NCBI GenBank assembly: GCA_021802545.1
Contig: JAJZRS010000023.1
Span: 1-49,040 of the forward strand
Origin: Pseudomonadota bacterium
GTDB taxonomy: Bacteria; Pseudomonadota; Gammaproteobacteria; Burkholderiales; JABEVD01
Reading direction: 5' to 3'
Length of the DNA: 49,040 bases
This document shows, one piece after another, positions 1 through 8,386 of the stretch. Within the stretch, counting starts at the first letter, position 1. Every line of letters starts with the position of its first letter. Both the position numbers and the translations under genes were made by a program. A model generated the notes under the pieces. It made no database searches and was not told the DNA's origin. It worked only from the letters and a program-made list of their open reading frames with translations.

Positions 1-2
1 AA

Positions 3-290
3 TCAATGACGATATCGGCCGATCTCACCCATGATCAGGCAATGCAGCTTGCCGCGCGCGGCAACTGCATCTCTTGCCACAGGATGGACGACAGGCTGGC
101 AGGCCCTGCCTGGAGGGAAGTCGGCGTCCGGTACGGGAGCGACCCCAAGGCTGCGCTCCTGATCGCCTCCCACATCAAATCGGGCGGCACATTCGGCTGG
201 AACATGGGCTACATGCCCATGCGGGGCGGCAGCAAGCTTTCGGATCAGGAGATCGATGCGCTTGCGAAATACATCGCGACGCTTCGCTAG
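3..290 (+). CDS. c-type cytochrome, class I, 5' partial
   Basis: Small monohaem cytochrome c of the periplasm, an electron carrier or the haem domain of an oxidase or dehydrogenase partner. A CISCH haem-binding motif lies near the visible N-terminus, and GYMPMRGG supplies candidate axial methionines. The C-terminal LSDQEIDALAKYIATLR is the typical final helix of class I cytochromes c. The frame is open to the window edge. An internal ATG at 6 would leave no signal peptide, which a periplasmic cytochrome needs, so the real start is probably upstream. The redox partner cannot be told from what is visible. A second cytochrome gene lies at 2695-3170 on the other strand. Confidence 0.85.
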   Translation, partial: SMTISADLTHDQAMQLAARGNCISCHRMDDRLAGPAWREVGVRYGSDPKAALLIASHIKSGGTFGWNMGYMPMRGGSKLSDQEIDALAKYIATLR

Positions 291-318
291 CCGTCGCGTC
301 AATGCGCCTGAACTCTGA

Positions 319-349
319 TTGACAATGAATCTTCATTTTTCCGTCAAAT
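319..349 (+). promoter_or_regulatory. Possible sigma70 promoter of the GGDEF-EAL gene
   Basis: A perfect -35 TTGACA at 319-324 is followed by TCAAAT at 344-349, which matches four of six -10 positions. The 19-base spacer is longer than the ideal 17. It lies in the only gap between the cytochrome and the coding start at 409. The call rests mainly on the -35 element. Confidence 0.35.
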
Positions 350-408
350 AAGCGTAATCGGGCATTGATAGACTTTTCTTCCCTGAGTTGATGGGCGAGG
401 AACGATCA

Positions 409-2547
409 ATGTCTTCAGAAAACCCTGATTTGCTGATCCCGTTCAGCCAACCGGGAAGCCTGTTGGCTAACCGCAATGTGACCGCGGAACACCTGATGAT
501 GCGCGTCAAACCAGTGCATCCTGAAACCAAGAATAGCGATATTCTTGCGCTTTTCCGGTCCAATCATCATTTCTCCAGCATTCCGGTTGTTCAGGACAGC
601 AAGCCCGTCGGGCTCGTCAACCGCTACTACTTCATTGACCGCATGGCACGCCCTTTACAGCGCGAGCTGCTTGGCAACAGGCCATGCAGCCATGTCATGC
701 ACAACGAACCGATGCTGATCGACAAGGATACAACGATCCACGAACTGAGCTATTTGCTTGCCGAAGGAGAAAGCCGCAACTTTGTCGATGGATTTATCGT
801 CACTGAAGCCGGGTATTACCTGGGGATTGTCACCGGACAGGATCTGCTGCGGGCCATCAATCAGATGCAAATCGAGGACTTCCGGATTTCGGCAACTGCC
901 TTCGAGTCGCGCGAAGGCATGCTGATCACGGATGTCAACGGCATCATCATACGAGTGAACCGCGCTTTTACAGATATTACCGGCTATGCTCCTGAAGAAA
1001 TTGTCGGCAAGAAACCCAGTATGCTGAGCTCCGGAAGGCACGATGCGGATTTCTATAGGACCATGTGGGCAAGCATCAATGAGACCGGAAGCTGGGAGGG
1101 TGAAATATGGAACAAGCGCAAGAATGCGGAGGTCTATCCAGAACACCTGATCATCACTGCTGTGAAGGATCCGGATGGCAGGGTCACGAACTACGTCGCT
1201 TGCCTCAGCGACATCACATCGAACAAAGCTGCTGAAATCGAGATCAGGAATCTAGCCTTCTACGATCCCCTCACCAATCTTCCCAACAGGAGACTTTTGC
1301 TTGACCGTCTCAACCAGGCATCGGCTTCCAGTGCGCGTAGTGGAAAAGAGGGGGCGCTGCTCTTCATCGATCTGGACAACTTCAAGACGCTCAACGACAG
1401 CCTCGGTCACGACATGGGGGATCTGCTCCTGAAACAGGTGGCACAGCGCGTCTCATCCTGTGTCAGGGAAAGTGATACCGTGGCCCGTTTCGGCGGGGAT
1501 GAGTTCGTGGTGCTGCTCGAAGATCTGAGCGAAGTGGCTAGCGAAGCGGCATCAGATGCAAAAATGGTCGGCGAGAAAATTCTCTCCACGGTGACGGCAC
1601 CTTATCAACTACTTGAACATAAATACCACTGCACTTCGAGCATTGGCGTGGCACTATTCAGCGACCACAAGCTGATGATCGAGGAGATACTGAAGCATGC
1701 CGATATCGCCATGTACCATGCGAAGAAGGAAGGACGCAATACACTGCGGTTCTTCGATCCTGAGATGCAGCAAGCCGTCAATGCAAAGGCAGCACTGGAG
1801 AGCGAGTTGCACAGAGCATTGGAGGACGAGCAGTTCAGGTTGTTTTATCAAGTTCAGGTGGCTGAGTCGGGAAAACCTGTCGGAGCGGAGGTTCTGATCC
1901 GCTGGATCCACCCCGAGCAGGGACTAATTTCCCCGGCTAAATTCCTACCTATGCTGGAGGAAACGGAGCTAATCCATTCGGTCGGGCTTTGGGTGATCGA
2001 AGCGGCTTGTGAACAGTTGAAAAAATGGGAGAACGACGAGACGACGCGCCATCTTGTCTTGGCCGTGAATCTCAGTGCCAAGCAGTTCCGTCAGGTCGAT
2101 TTCGTGGATAACGTGGAGGCCATCGTCAAGCGTCATGCGATTGATCCGAGGTTGCTCAAGCTCGAACTGACCGAGAGTCTCCTGCTGAAGAATGTCGAGG
2201 AAACCATAACGACCATGAACGCATTGCGGGGTATCGGCGTCCGCTTTTCGCTCGACGATTTCGGAACGGGTTATTCTTCGCTGCAATATTTGAAGAGGCT
2301 GCCGCTTGACCAGCTCAAGATCGACCAGTCCTTTGTGCGCGACATCGTTGTCGACAACAACGATAGGACCATCGTGCGCACCATCATCGCCATGGCGCAA
2401 AATCTGAATCTGGACGTCATCGCAGAAGGCGTGGAGGTACCGGAGCAGCAGGCGTTTCTTCAGGAAAGCGGCTGCATGCACTTCCAGGGGTTCTTGTTCG
2501 GAAAACCCATGCCGATCGACCAGTTCGAGGTGATGCTCGGAGGATGA
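409..2547 (+). CDS. CBS-PAS-GGDEF-EAL cyclic-di-GMP signalling protein
   Basis: Cytoplasmic 712-residue protein predicted to make and/or degrade cyclic di-GMP in response to a ligand. No membrane segment is seen. Order: paired CBS domains (about 24-152), PAS (about 163-272), GGDEF (about 282-450) and EAL (about 465-710). The GGDEF motif is intact at 362-366. An RESD product-inhibition site sits five residues before it, at 353-356. The EAL motif reads EVL at 494-496. DDFGTGYS (616-623), LKID and AEGVE are kept, so phosphodiesterase activity remains plausible. I chose ATG 409 because GAGGA lies seven bases upstream; TTG 388 and ATG 391 lack a good ribosome site. CBS domains usually bind adenine nucleotides, suggesting energy-state input, but the ligand is unknown. 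Confidence 0.93.
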   Translation: MSSENPDLLIPFSQPGSLLANRNVTAEHLMMRVKPVHPETKNSDILALFRSNHHFSSIPVVQDSKPVGLVNRYYFIDRMARPLQRELLGNRPCSHVMHNEPMLIDKDTTIHELSYLLAEGESRNFVDGFIVTEAGYYLGIVTGQDLLRAINQMQIEDFRISATAFESREGMLITDVNGIIIRVNRAFTDITGYAPEEIVGKKPSMLSSGRHDADFYRTMWASINETGSWEGEIWNKRKNAEVYPEHLIITAVKDPDGRVTNYVACLSDITSNKAAEIEIRNLAFYDPLTNLPNRRLLLDRLNQASASSARSGKEGALLFIDLDNFKTLNDSLGHDMGDLLLKQVAQRVSSCVRESDTVARFGGDEFVVLLEDLSEVASEAASDAKMVGEKILSTVTAPYQLLEHKYHCTSSIGVALFSDHKLMIEEILKHADIAMYHAKKEGRNTLRFFDPEMQQAVNAKAALESELHRALEDEQFRLFYQVQVAESGKPVGAEVLIRWIHPEQGLISPAKFLPMLEETELIHSVGLWVIEAACEQLKKWENDETTRHLVLAVNLSAKQFRQVDFVDNVEAIVKRHAIDPRLLKLELTESLLLKNVEETITTMNALRGIGVRFSLDDFGTGYSSLQYLKRLPLDQLKIDQSFVRDIVVDNNDRTIVRTIIAMAQNLNLDVIAEGVEVPEQQAFLQESGCMHFQGFLFGKPMPIDQFEVMLGG

Positions 2548-2694
2548 GTAACTGTCGGCGCGAAGATGGTTCACATCCCGTCCCGTAAGTCGCAGATGCA
2601 TGTTCCCTCTAGGAACACGATTGATGAATGATCAGCATGACGAATGCCATTCAGGGACCTATAGTTCGCGCTCCATGAATCTGAACTCAGATAT

Positions 2695-3170
2695 TCAGTG
2701 CGATTGAGGCGGCCCGGGAATGGTCGCATGAGGCATGGGAGCATCCATGCCAGGAGGGATGAAATCCGGAGACTGTGTGCCAGGTGTACCCAGCGATTTG
2801 ATGAAGTTATAAATTGCCCGTAGGTCATCTTCCTTCATGGCATTCAGGTCAAACCAGGGCATGGGTGGACGACGTTTCAAGGTTTTGGCCTTTTGGATCC
2901 ACTGATCCACGGTTAGGTCTTTTACGAAAAGACGAAGATTTCTTGGATAGGTCGTGCCCCTGGGGCCGCTCCAGCCAAAGGTGCTCCCCTTGAGCCACTC
3001 GCTGACCGGAACCTTTCCATCCGATTGTATAAACCCTTCGGTATGGCAATCGTTGCAGCCCCCAATCGTAAACAGATATTTCCCCTGGGCGATCATCAAA
3101 TTATCCGGATTTTTGCCCATGTCTGCGAGCAAGCGCACAACATCAGAATCGAAATCAACAGCTTGTTCAT
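2695..3170 (-). pseudogene. c-type cytochrome, frameshifted after its signal peptide
   Basis: Periplasmic monohaem cytochrome gene that appears broken by one base. An ATG at 3170, preceded by AGGGA, encodes a good signal peptide (MNKLLISILMLCACSQTWA) but that frame stops after KIRII. The mature domain, with haem motif CNDCH, PPMPW as likely Met ligand region and a C-terminal helix ending in FIKSLG, continues in another frame. One extra A in the five-base run at 3110-3114 would join them as ...TWA-KNPDNLM. The downstream frame has its own ATG at 3138, but starting there gives no export signal. This is either a recent mutation or a homopolymer sequencing error. The mature domain itself looks intact, which favours an error or a very recent change. 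Confidence 0.7.
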
Positions 3171-3364
3171 TACTTTCCCTTTGCGTTGAACTGCGCTCAA
3201 GGCCGAGTTTTTTTGGGGTTTTTCCCAGGAAAATGGCATAATTGTTACATTTTCGAGCCCTGCCAGCGTCCCAAGCGTGTGTCCGAACAAAAACGCGCTG
3301 GGTTCGCGCCTCAAATAGGACGTTTGAGCCAGATATCTATCATGCGGATCCGATCGAGTAGAAC

Positions 3365-4750
3365 ATGACCAACGAGGAATTGGAACAGCCGCTCCAGCGA
3401 GCGGTCGAGGAATGGCGGGAAATAAGCGGCGAGATCTCAGACGAGCTGCGCGTTGCGATTGCTCGCCTGATCGATCGCCACAAGGAGGCGCTCGCCGACC
3501 ATTTCTACGAGACCATGCTTGGCGATCCTGACGCCGCTCCCTTCCTGGGTCACGCGCTGATCAACGAAAGGCTGCGCTTTTCATTGCAGAATTGGCTTTC
3601 CGGCATTTTTCAGGCGGATGGCGGCGCGGATCTCACGGAAGCGGTCGCCATGCAGAAGAAGATCGGCTTCGTCCATGCGCGCATCCATGTGCCCATTCAT
3701 GTCGTCATGCGCGGCGCGAGAGTGCTCAAGCGCGATATCGCCTCTCGTCTCATCGAAGACGGACTTTCGTCCGATGCGGTCGCGAAGGCGATGGCATACT
3801 GCGGCGACTTGATCGATCTGGCGATGGAAATCGCAAGTTCGGCCTATGTGGCGGGAACGGCGCGAAACGTGCGGACGGACGAGGCCTACAAGCTGTTCTC
3901 CCTGAGCCAGAACATCTCGGTCGAACGCGAGCGTCAGCGCGCAGCGCTGCTGGAATGGGGACACCAGCTCCTGTTCGCGCTTTACGGCGGAAAGCGGGAA
4001 GCCATGGTGCCGATCGGCACTTCCGCATTCGGCCTCTGGCTGCACCACAAGGCCAACGTCGTGTTCGAGGGCGCGCCTGAAATCCTGCGCATCCAGTCGT
4101 CCATGAACAGAATCGATTTCGATCTGATCCAGAAGCTCGGACAGGCCGAGGGGACGGAAATGGCTGAAGGCGTGAGCGAGATCGAGCGCGCTCTGCTCGA
4201 AATCAAGTATCTGCTCACCACCTTGTTCGACCGCTATCTCGAAATCGAGAATGCAAGGGACGTGCTCACCCGGCTCCTCAACAGGCGCTTTCTGCCGTCC
4301 ATTCTTGCCCGCGAGATCGCGATCGCGAACCAGAGGAAATCGAACTTCGCCGTTCTCCTCGTCGACATCGACCGCTTCAAGGAAATCAACGACAATTACG
4401 GCCACGATGCAGGCGACATGGTGCTCCAGCAGTCCGCGGACCTGATACTGGGATTGGTGCGCTCGGGCGATTTCATCTTCAGGTACGGCGGCGAAGAGAT
4501 CCTGATCGTGCTCGTCGAAGTGACCCCGAAGGCTGCGCTCAATGTCGCTGAAACGATACGTCACCGCTTCGCCCACACCCCTTTCAAGGTGGAAAGCGAG
4601 AAAACGATTCCGGTCACGGTCAGCATCGGGGTCGCCTCCTTCGACGGGCATCCCGATTACGACCACCTCATTTCGCTCGCCGACGATGCGCTGTACAGGG
4701 CCAAGAACGGCGGCCGCAACCGCTGCGAGGCGAGCTTCACGGAGGAATGA
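3365..4750 (+). CDS. dosC: Globin-coupled diguanylate cyclase, DosC-like
   Basis: Haem-based oxygen sensor that makes cyclic di-GMP from two GTP. At 461 residues it matches E. coli DosC (YddV, 460) along its length. The globin domain (about 10-160) has the proximal histidine H104 in FVHARIHVP and a distal Y48 in HFYET, equivalent to DosC H98 and Y43. A middle domain (about 175-295) is followed by a GGDEF domain with signature GGEEI (375-379). An RSGD inhibitory site is at 366-369. The shared stretch LTRLLNRRFLP is DosC-like. The fifth signature residue is I rather than F; the two acidic residues needed for catalysis are present. Its stop overlaps the start of tpm, so the two are probably translated together. 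No dosP-like phosphodiesterase is adjacent. Confidence 0.92.
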   Translation: MTNEELEQPLQRAVEEWREISGEISDELRVAIARLIDRHKEALADHFYETMLGDPDAAPFLGHALINERLRFSLQNWLSGIFQADGGADLTEAVAMQKKIGFVHARIHVPIHVVMRGARVLKRDIASRLIEDGLSSDAVAKAMAYCGDLIDLAMEIASSAYVAGTARNVRTDEAYKLFSLSQNISVERERQRAALLEWGHQLLFALYGGKREAMVPIGTSAFGLWLHHKANVVFEGAPEILRIQSSMNRIDFDLIQKLGQAEGTEMAEGVSEIERALLEIKYLLTTLFDRYLEIENARDVLTRLLNRRFLPSILAREIAIANQRKSNFAVLLVDIDRFKEINDNYGHDAGDMVLQQSADLILGLVRSGDFIFRYGGEEILIVLVEVTPKAALNVAETIRHRFAHTPFKVESEKTIPVTVSIGVASFDGHPDYDHLISLADDALYRAKNGGRNRCEASFTEE

Positions 4751-5409
4751 TGGAAAAGGATTTCTGGCTCGAGCGCTGGGAGAAGGAGGAGATCGGCTTT
4801 CACCAGGGCGACTTCAATGAGCATATGCGGCGCTACTGGGAGGCGCCCATGGGGTGCGAGGTGTTCGTTCCACTATGCGGCAAGAGCCTCGACATGCTCT
4901 GGCTGCGCGATCGGGGGCACAAGGTGCTCGGGGTGGAGCTGAGCGAGATCGCGATACGCAGTTTCTTCGAGGAAAACGGCATGGAGCCGGTCAAAACCGC
5001 GAGGGGGAAGTTCGAATCCTGGGAGGCGGGAAACATCACCCTGCTGTGCGGGGACTTCTTCGATCTCGAACCCTGCGATCTGGAAAAAACAAAAGCCGTC
5101 TACGACCGCGCATCTCTGGTCGCGCTGCCGATTGAGATGAGAAAAAGCTATGCGGAGCATCTGGCTGAAATCCTTCAGCCGGGAACCGGGACGCTGCTGA
5201 TCACGTTCGATTATCCCGCCCATGAAATGCAGGGGCCGCCGTTTGCCGTGTCGATCGGCGAAGTCCGCGCGTTGTACGATGGCTGCGCAGAAGTGGTTCT
5301 GCTCGAAGCATACGATGCGCTGGCCGCCAACCCGAGATTCGTCAAGCGCGGCCTCACTGGGCTTCACGAGAACATCTTCCGCCTGACCATGCGCTCTTCC
5401 CGTTCCTGA
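4750..5409 (+). CDS. tpm: Thiopurine S-methyltransferase family protein
   Basis: Cytosolic SAM-dependent methyltransferase of the TPMT family, known in bacteria for methylating thiopurines and selenium or tellurium oxyanion products. Diagnostic features are the N-terminal DFWLERWEKEEIGFHQ, the SAM-site VPLCGKSLDM, GVELSEIAI and YDRASLVALP. The length of 219 residues is normal. Two ATGs occur in tandem at 4747 and 4750. The GGAGG at 4741-4745 is better spaced for 4750. Either way the start overlaps the dosC stop, so expression is tied to the oxygen-sensing cyclase gene. The natural substrate cannot be told from sequence. Confidence 0.9.
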   Translation: MEKDFWLERWEKEEIGFHQGDFNEHMRRYWEAPMGCEVFVPLCGKSLDMLWLRDRGHKVLGVELSEIAIRSFFEENGMEPVKTARGKFESWEAGNITLLCGDFFDLEPCDLEKTKAVYDRASLVALPIEMRKSYAEHLAEILQPGTGTLLITFDYPAHEMQGPPFAVSIGEVRALYDGCAEVVLLEAYDALAANPRFVKRGLTGLHENIFRLTMRSSRS

Positions 5410-5453
5410 GCCGACTGGTTAGAATTGAAGTATCTTTCATCCGAAAAAGAATC

Positions 5454-6062
5454 ATGACCGGCAACCTGTATATCGTGTCCGCGCCTTCCGGCGCGGGAAA
5501 AACCAGCCTGGTGAAGGCGCTGCTCGAGGCCGATCCTGCAGTCCATCTTTCGATTTCCTTCACGACCAGAAACCCGCGCCCGGGAGAAGTAGACGGGCGG
5601 GACTATTTTTTCGTGCAGAAGGAAGCCTTCCTTGAAATGGAAAAGAATGGAGAGTTCCTGGAGAGCGCGCATGTGCACGGCAACCATTACGGCACGTCGA
5701 AGCAATGGATAGAAGATGAACGGGAAAAGGGGAACGACATCCTGCTCGAAATCGACTGGCAGGGCGCAGCCCAGGTGAGGAAGCTGGTGCAGGAGGCGGT
5801 GGGCATCTTCATTCTTCCGCCTTCGATAGAGGCATTGAGGCAGCGGCTCACCGGGCGCGGCCAGGACAGCATGGACGTGATCGAGCGTCGCGTTTCCGCT
5901 GCACGCGAAGAGATGGCGCATGTGCGGGAATTCGATTATGTTATCATTAACGACAACATGGAGGAGGCGAAGCGCGATCTTGCCAGCGTCGTCAGGTCCG
6001 AGAGACTGAAGCTTGCAAGGCAGCTCGCCGCCCACAAGGAATTGATAGAAGCGCTTATTTGA
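5454..6062 (+). CDS. gmk: Guanylate kinase
   Basis: Phosphorylates GMP to GDP with ATP, feeding GTP and cyclic-di-GMP synthesis in the cytosol. The P-loop is [10 protein letters not shown] at about 8-17. The GMP-binding region has [17 protein letters not shown], and the lid has RLTGRGQD. The length of 202 residues is standard. A 44-base gap separates it from tpm and holds a TAGAAT at 5420-5425 that could be a -10 element, without a clear -35. It is followed by rpoZ and spoT in the common proteobacterial order gmk-rpoZ-spoT. Confidence 0.97.
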   Translation: MTGNLYIVSAPSGAGKTSLVKALLEADPAVHLSISFTTRNPRPGEVDGRDYFFVQKEAFLEMEKNGEFLESAHVHGNHYGTSKQWIEDEREKGNDILLEIDWQGAAQVRKLVQEAVGIFILPPSIEALRQRLTGRGQDSMDVIERRVSAAREEMAHVREFDYVIINDNMEEAKRDLASVVRSERLKLARQLAAHKELIEALI

Positions 6063-6072
6063 AGGAAGAAAC

Positions 6073-6279
6073 ATGGCACGCATCACCATCGACGATTGTC
6101 TCGAAAACATCTCCAACCGTTTCGAACTTACCCTGGCCGCCACGATTCGCGCGAGGCAGATCGCCAACGGGGCGAATCCCATGGTGGAGCCCAATCGCGA
6201 CAAGCCCACGGTGATCGCCCTGCGCGAAGTCGCAGCAGGCAAGGTCGGACTCGAGCTCCTCAACAAGGGGCAGGCGTAG
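6073..6279 (+). CDS. rpoZ: DNA-directed RNA polymerase omega subunit
   Basis: Omega subunit (68 residues), which helps assemble RNA polymerase and forms part of ppGpp binding site 1 with beta-prime in proteobacteria. The N-terminal [19 protein letters not shown] is the family signature, and the core helix [11 protein letters not shown] is present. A strong GAAGGAAG precedes the ATG. It lies ten bases after gmk and four bases before the spoT start, so the three genes form one operon. Confidence 0.97.
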   Translation: MARITIDDCLENISNRFELTLAATIRARQIANGANPMVEPNRDKPTVIALREVAAGKVGLELLNKGQA

Positions 6280-6283
6280 GCAC

Positions 6284-8386
6284 TTGCCGGACGATGAGCA
6301 TAACATCCGGGAATTCACCGGCTACCTGAAGCCGGAGGACATCCTTCAGGTCGAAGCCGCCTTCCGCTTCAGCGAAGCGGCGCACCAGGGGCAATTCCGC
6401 ATCTCTGGCGACCCCTACATTTCCCATCCGCTTGCCGTGGCCAGGATCCTGGCCGAATGGCGGCTCGACGCCCAGACACTGATTGCGGCGCTCCTTCACG
6501 ACGTGATGGAGGATACCGAGGTCAGCAAGGAGCAGCTCGCGCATCTTTTCGGTCAGCCCGTAGCCGATCTCGTGGATGGAGTCAGCAAGCTCGACAAGAT
6601 CGAGTTCCAGACGCAGGAAGATGCGCAGGCCGAGAATTTCAGGAAAATGCTGCTCGCCATGGCGAGCGACGTGCGCGTCATCCTGATCAAGCTCGCGGAC
6701 AGGCTGCACAACATGCGTACCCTGGACGCGATGTATCCGGCGAAAAGGAAGCGTATCTCCCGGGAGACGCTTGAAATCTATGCGCAGATCGCCAACCGGA
6801 TGGGGCTCAACAGCATCTATCAGGAGCTCGAGGACCTTTCCTTCAAGCACCTTTATCCCTTCAGGTACAAGATCTTCAGCAAGGCGATCAAGGCGGCAAG
6901 GGGAAACAGGCGCGAGGTGGTCGGCAAGATCCTGGACAGCATCGTGCAGCGCCTCAAGGAGGCCGGGATCGATGCGCAGACGACCGGGCGGGAAAAGCAT
7001 CTTTACAGCATTTACAGGAAGATGCTTGAAAAGAAGCTGAGTTTCTCGGAAGTTCAGGACATTTACGGCTTCAGGGTGGTGGTGAAGGACATTCCGACAT
7101 GCTATTACGCGCTCGGCGCCCTGCATGGCCTCTACAAGCCGATTCCTGGGAAATTCAAGGACTACATCGCGCTGCCCAAATCGAACGGCTACCAGTCGCT
7201 GCATACCTCGCTTTTCGGCCCCTACGGCACGCCCATAGAGATCCAGATCAGGACCACGGAGATGCACAAGATCGCCGAGGCCGGCGTTGCTTCCCACTGG
7301 CTGTACAAGAGTTCGGAAGCCAACCTGAGCGAAATGCAGAGGAAGACCCATCAATGGCTGCAAAGCCTGCTCGAGTCCCTGGGAGAGAGCGCGGACTCAG
7401 TCGAATTCCTCGAGCATCTCAAGGTCGACCTTTTCCCGGACGAGATCTACGTGTTCACGCCCAAGGGCAAGATTCTCGTCCTGCCCAAGGGGGCGACGCC
7501 GGTCGATTTCGCCTACAGCGTGCACACCGACATCGGCAGCCGCTGCCTGTCCGTCCGGATCAACGGCGAACTCAAGCCCTTGAGAACCCAGCTCAGGAAC
7601 GGCGATACGGTCGAGATCCTCACTGCGCCCTATGCCAAGCCTAATCCTGCATGGCTCGAATACGTGATCACGGGCAAGGCGAGAACGCATATCCGCCATT
7701 ATCTCAAGACGATGCAGTACGAACAGTCCGCCCAGCTCGGCGAGAAGCTGCTCAACCAGGCCATGGCCGCGCTGAAGATCCCTCCCGATTCGATCGACGA
7801 GGGAAAATGGGAAAGACTGATCAGGGCGACAGGATCGAAATCGAGGCAGGACATCCTCACGGACATCGGGCTGGGAAGAAGGCTGGGCATCGTCGTGGCG
7901 AAAAGGCTGGCCGAGGGCGAAATCGCCTCCCCGGAGGAAAAGCCTGTGCCGCTCGTGATCAGGGGCTCGGAAGGCATGGCGGTCGAATTCGCCAAGTGCT
8001 GCAGCCCGATTCCGGGAGACCCCATCATCGGATTCATCAAGAAGGGACAGGGGCTCATCATCCATACCCATGACTGCCCGCTCGTGCGCAGAAGCCGCGT
8101 CGATCCGGCCAAATGCCTGGACGTCGAATGGGCGAACGAGATCGGCAGGCAGTTCGAAGTCGGCATCAGGCTCGAAGTCAGGAACCAGCGCGGCGTGCTC
8201 GCCAGCATTGCGGCCGAGATCGCGGGGGCGGGCTCCAACATCGAGAACATCAGCATGGAAGGGGAGGGGAGCTATACCACCATCAACTTCACCCTTCAGG
8301 TCAACAACAGGATGCATCTCGCCCAGGTGATGCGCGCATTGCGCAAGATCCCGGACGTCGTGAAGATCAGCCGGGTGAAAGCCTGA
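6284..8386 (+). CDS. spoT: Bifunctional (p)ppGpp synthetase/hydrolase SpoT/RelA
   Basis: Makes and degrades the stringent-response alarmone. It has 700 residues against 702 for E. coli SpoT. The HD hydrolase domain has HDVMEDT at 72-78, with H72 and D73 placed as in SpoT, so hydrolase activity is expected. The synthetase domain contains YGFRVVV, PGKFKDYIALPKSNGYQS and the HTSLFG region. KFKD resembles the RxKD form of bifunctional enzymes. A TGS domain (DEIYVFTPKG) and a C-terminal ACT domain (IRLEVRNQRGVLASIAAEI) follow. No in-frame ATG exists near the N-terminus, so TTG 6284 is taken, four bases after rpoZ. The 3' end overlaps the convergent MFS gene by 20 bases. Confidence 0.95.
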   Translation: MPDDEHNIREFTGYLKPEDILQVEAAFRFSEAAHQGQFRISGDPYISHPLAVARILAEWRLDAQTLIAALLHDVMEDTEVSKEQLAHLFGQPVADLVDGVSKLDKIEFQTQEDAQAENFRKMLLAMASDVRVILIKLADRLHNMRTLDAMYPAKRKRISRETLEIYAQIANRMGLNSIYQELEDLSFKHLYPFRYKIFSKAIKAARGNRREVVGKILDSIVQRLKEAGIDAQTTGREKHLYSIYRKMLEKKLSFSEVQDIYGFRVVVKDIPTCYYALGALHGLYKPIPGKFKDYIALPKSNGYQSLHTSLFGPYGTPIEIQIRTTEMHKIAEAGVASHWLYKSSEANLSEMQRKTHQWLQSLLESLGESADSVEFLEHLKVDLFPDEIYVFTPKGKILVLPKGATPVDFAYSVHTDIGSRCLSVRINGELKPLRTQLRNGDTVEILTAPYAKPNPAWLEYVITGKARTHIRHYLKTMQYEQSAQLGEKLLNQAMAALKIPPDSIDEGKWERLIRATGSKSRQDILTDIGLGRRLGIVVAKRLAEGEIASPEEKPVPLVIRGSEGMAVEFAKCCSPIPGDPIIGFIKKGQGLIIHTHDCPLVRRSRVDPAKCLDVEWANEIGRQFEVGIRLEVRNQRGVLASIAAEIAGAGSNIENISMEGEGSYTTINFTLQVNNRMHLAQVMRALRKIPDVVKISRVKA

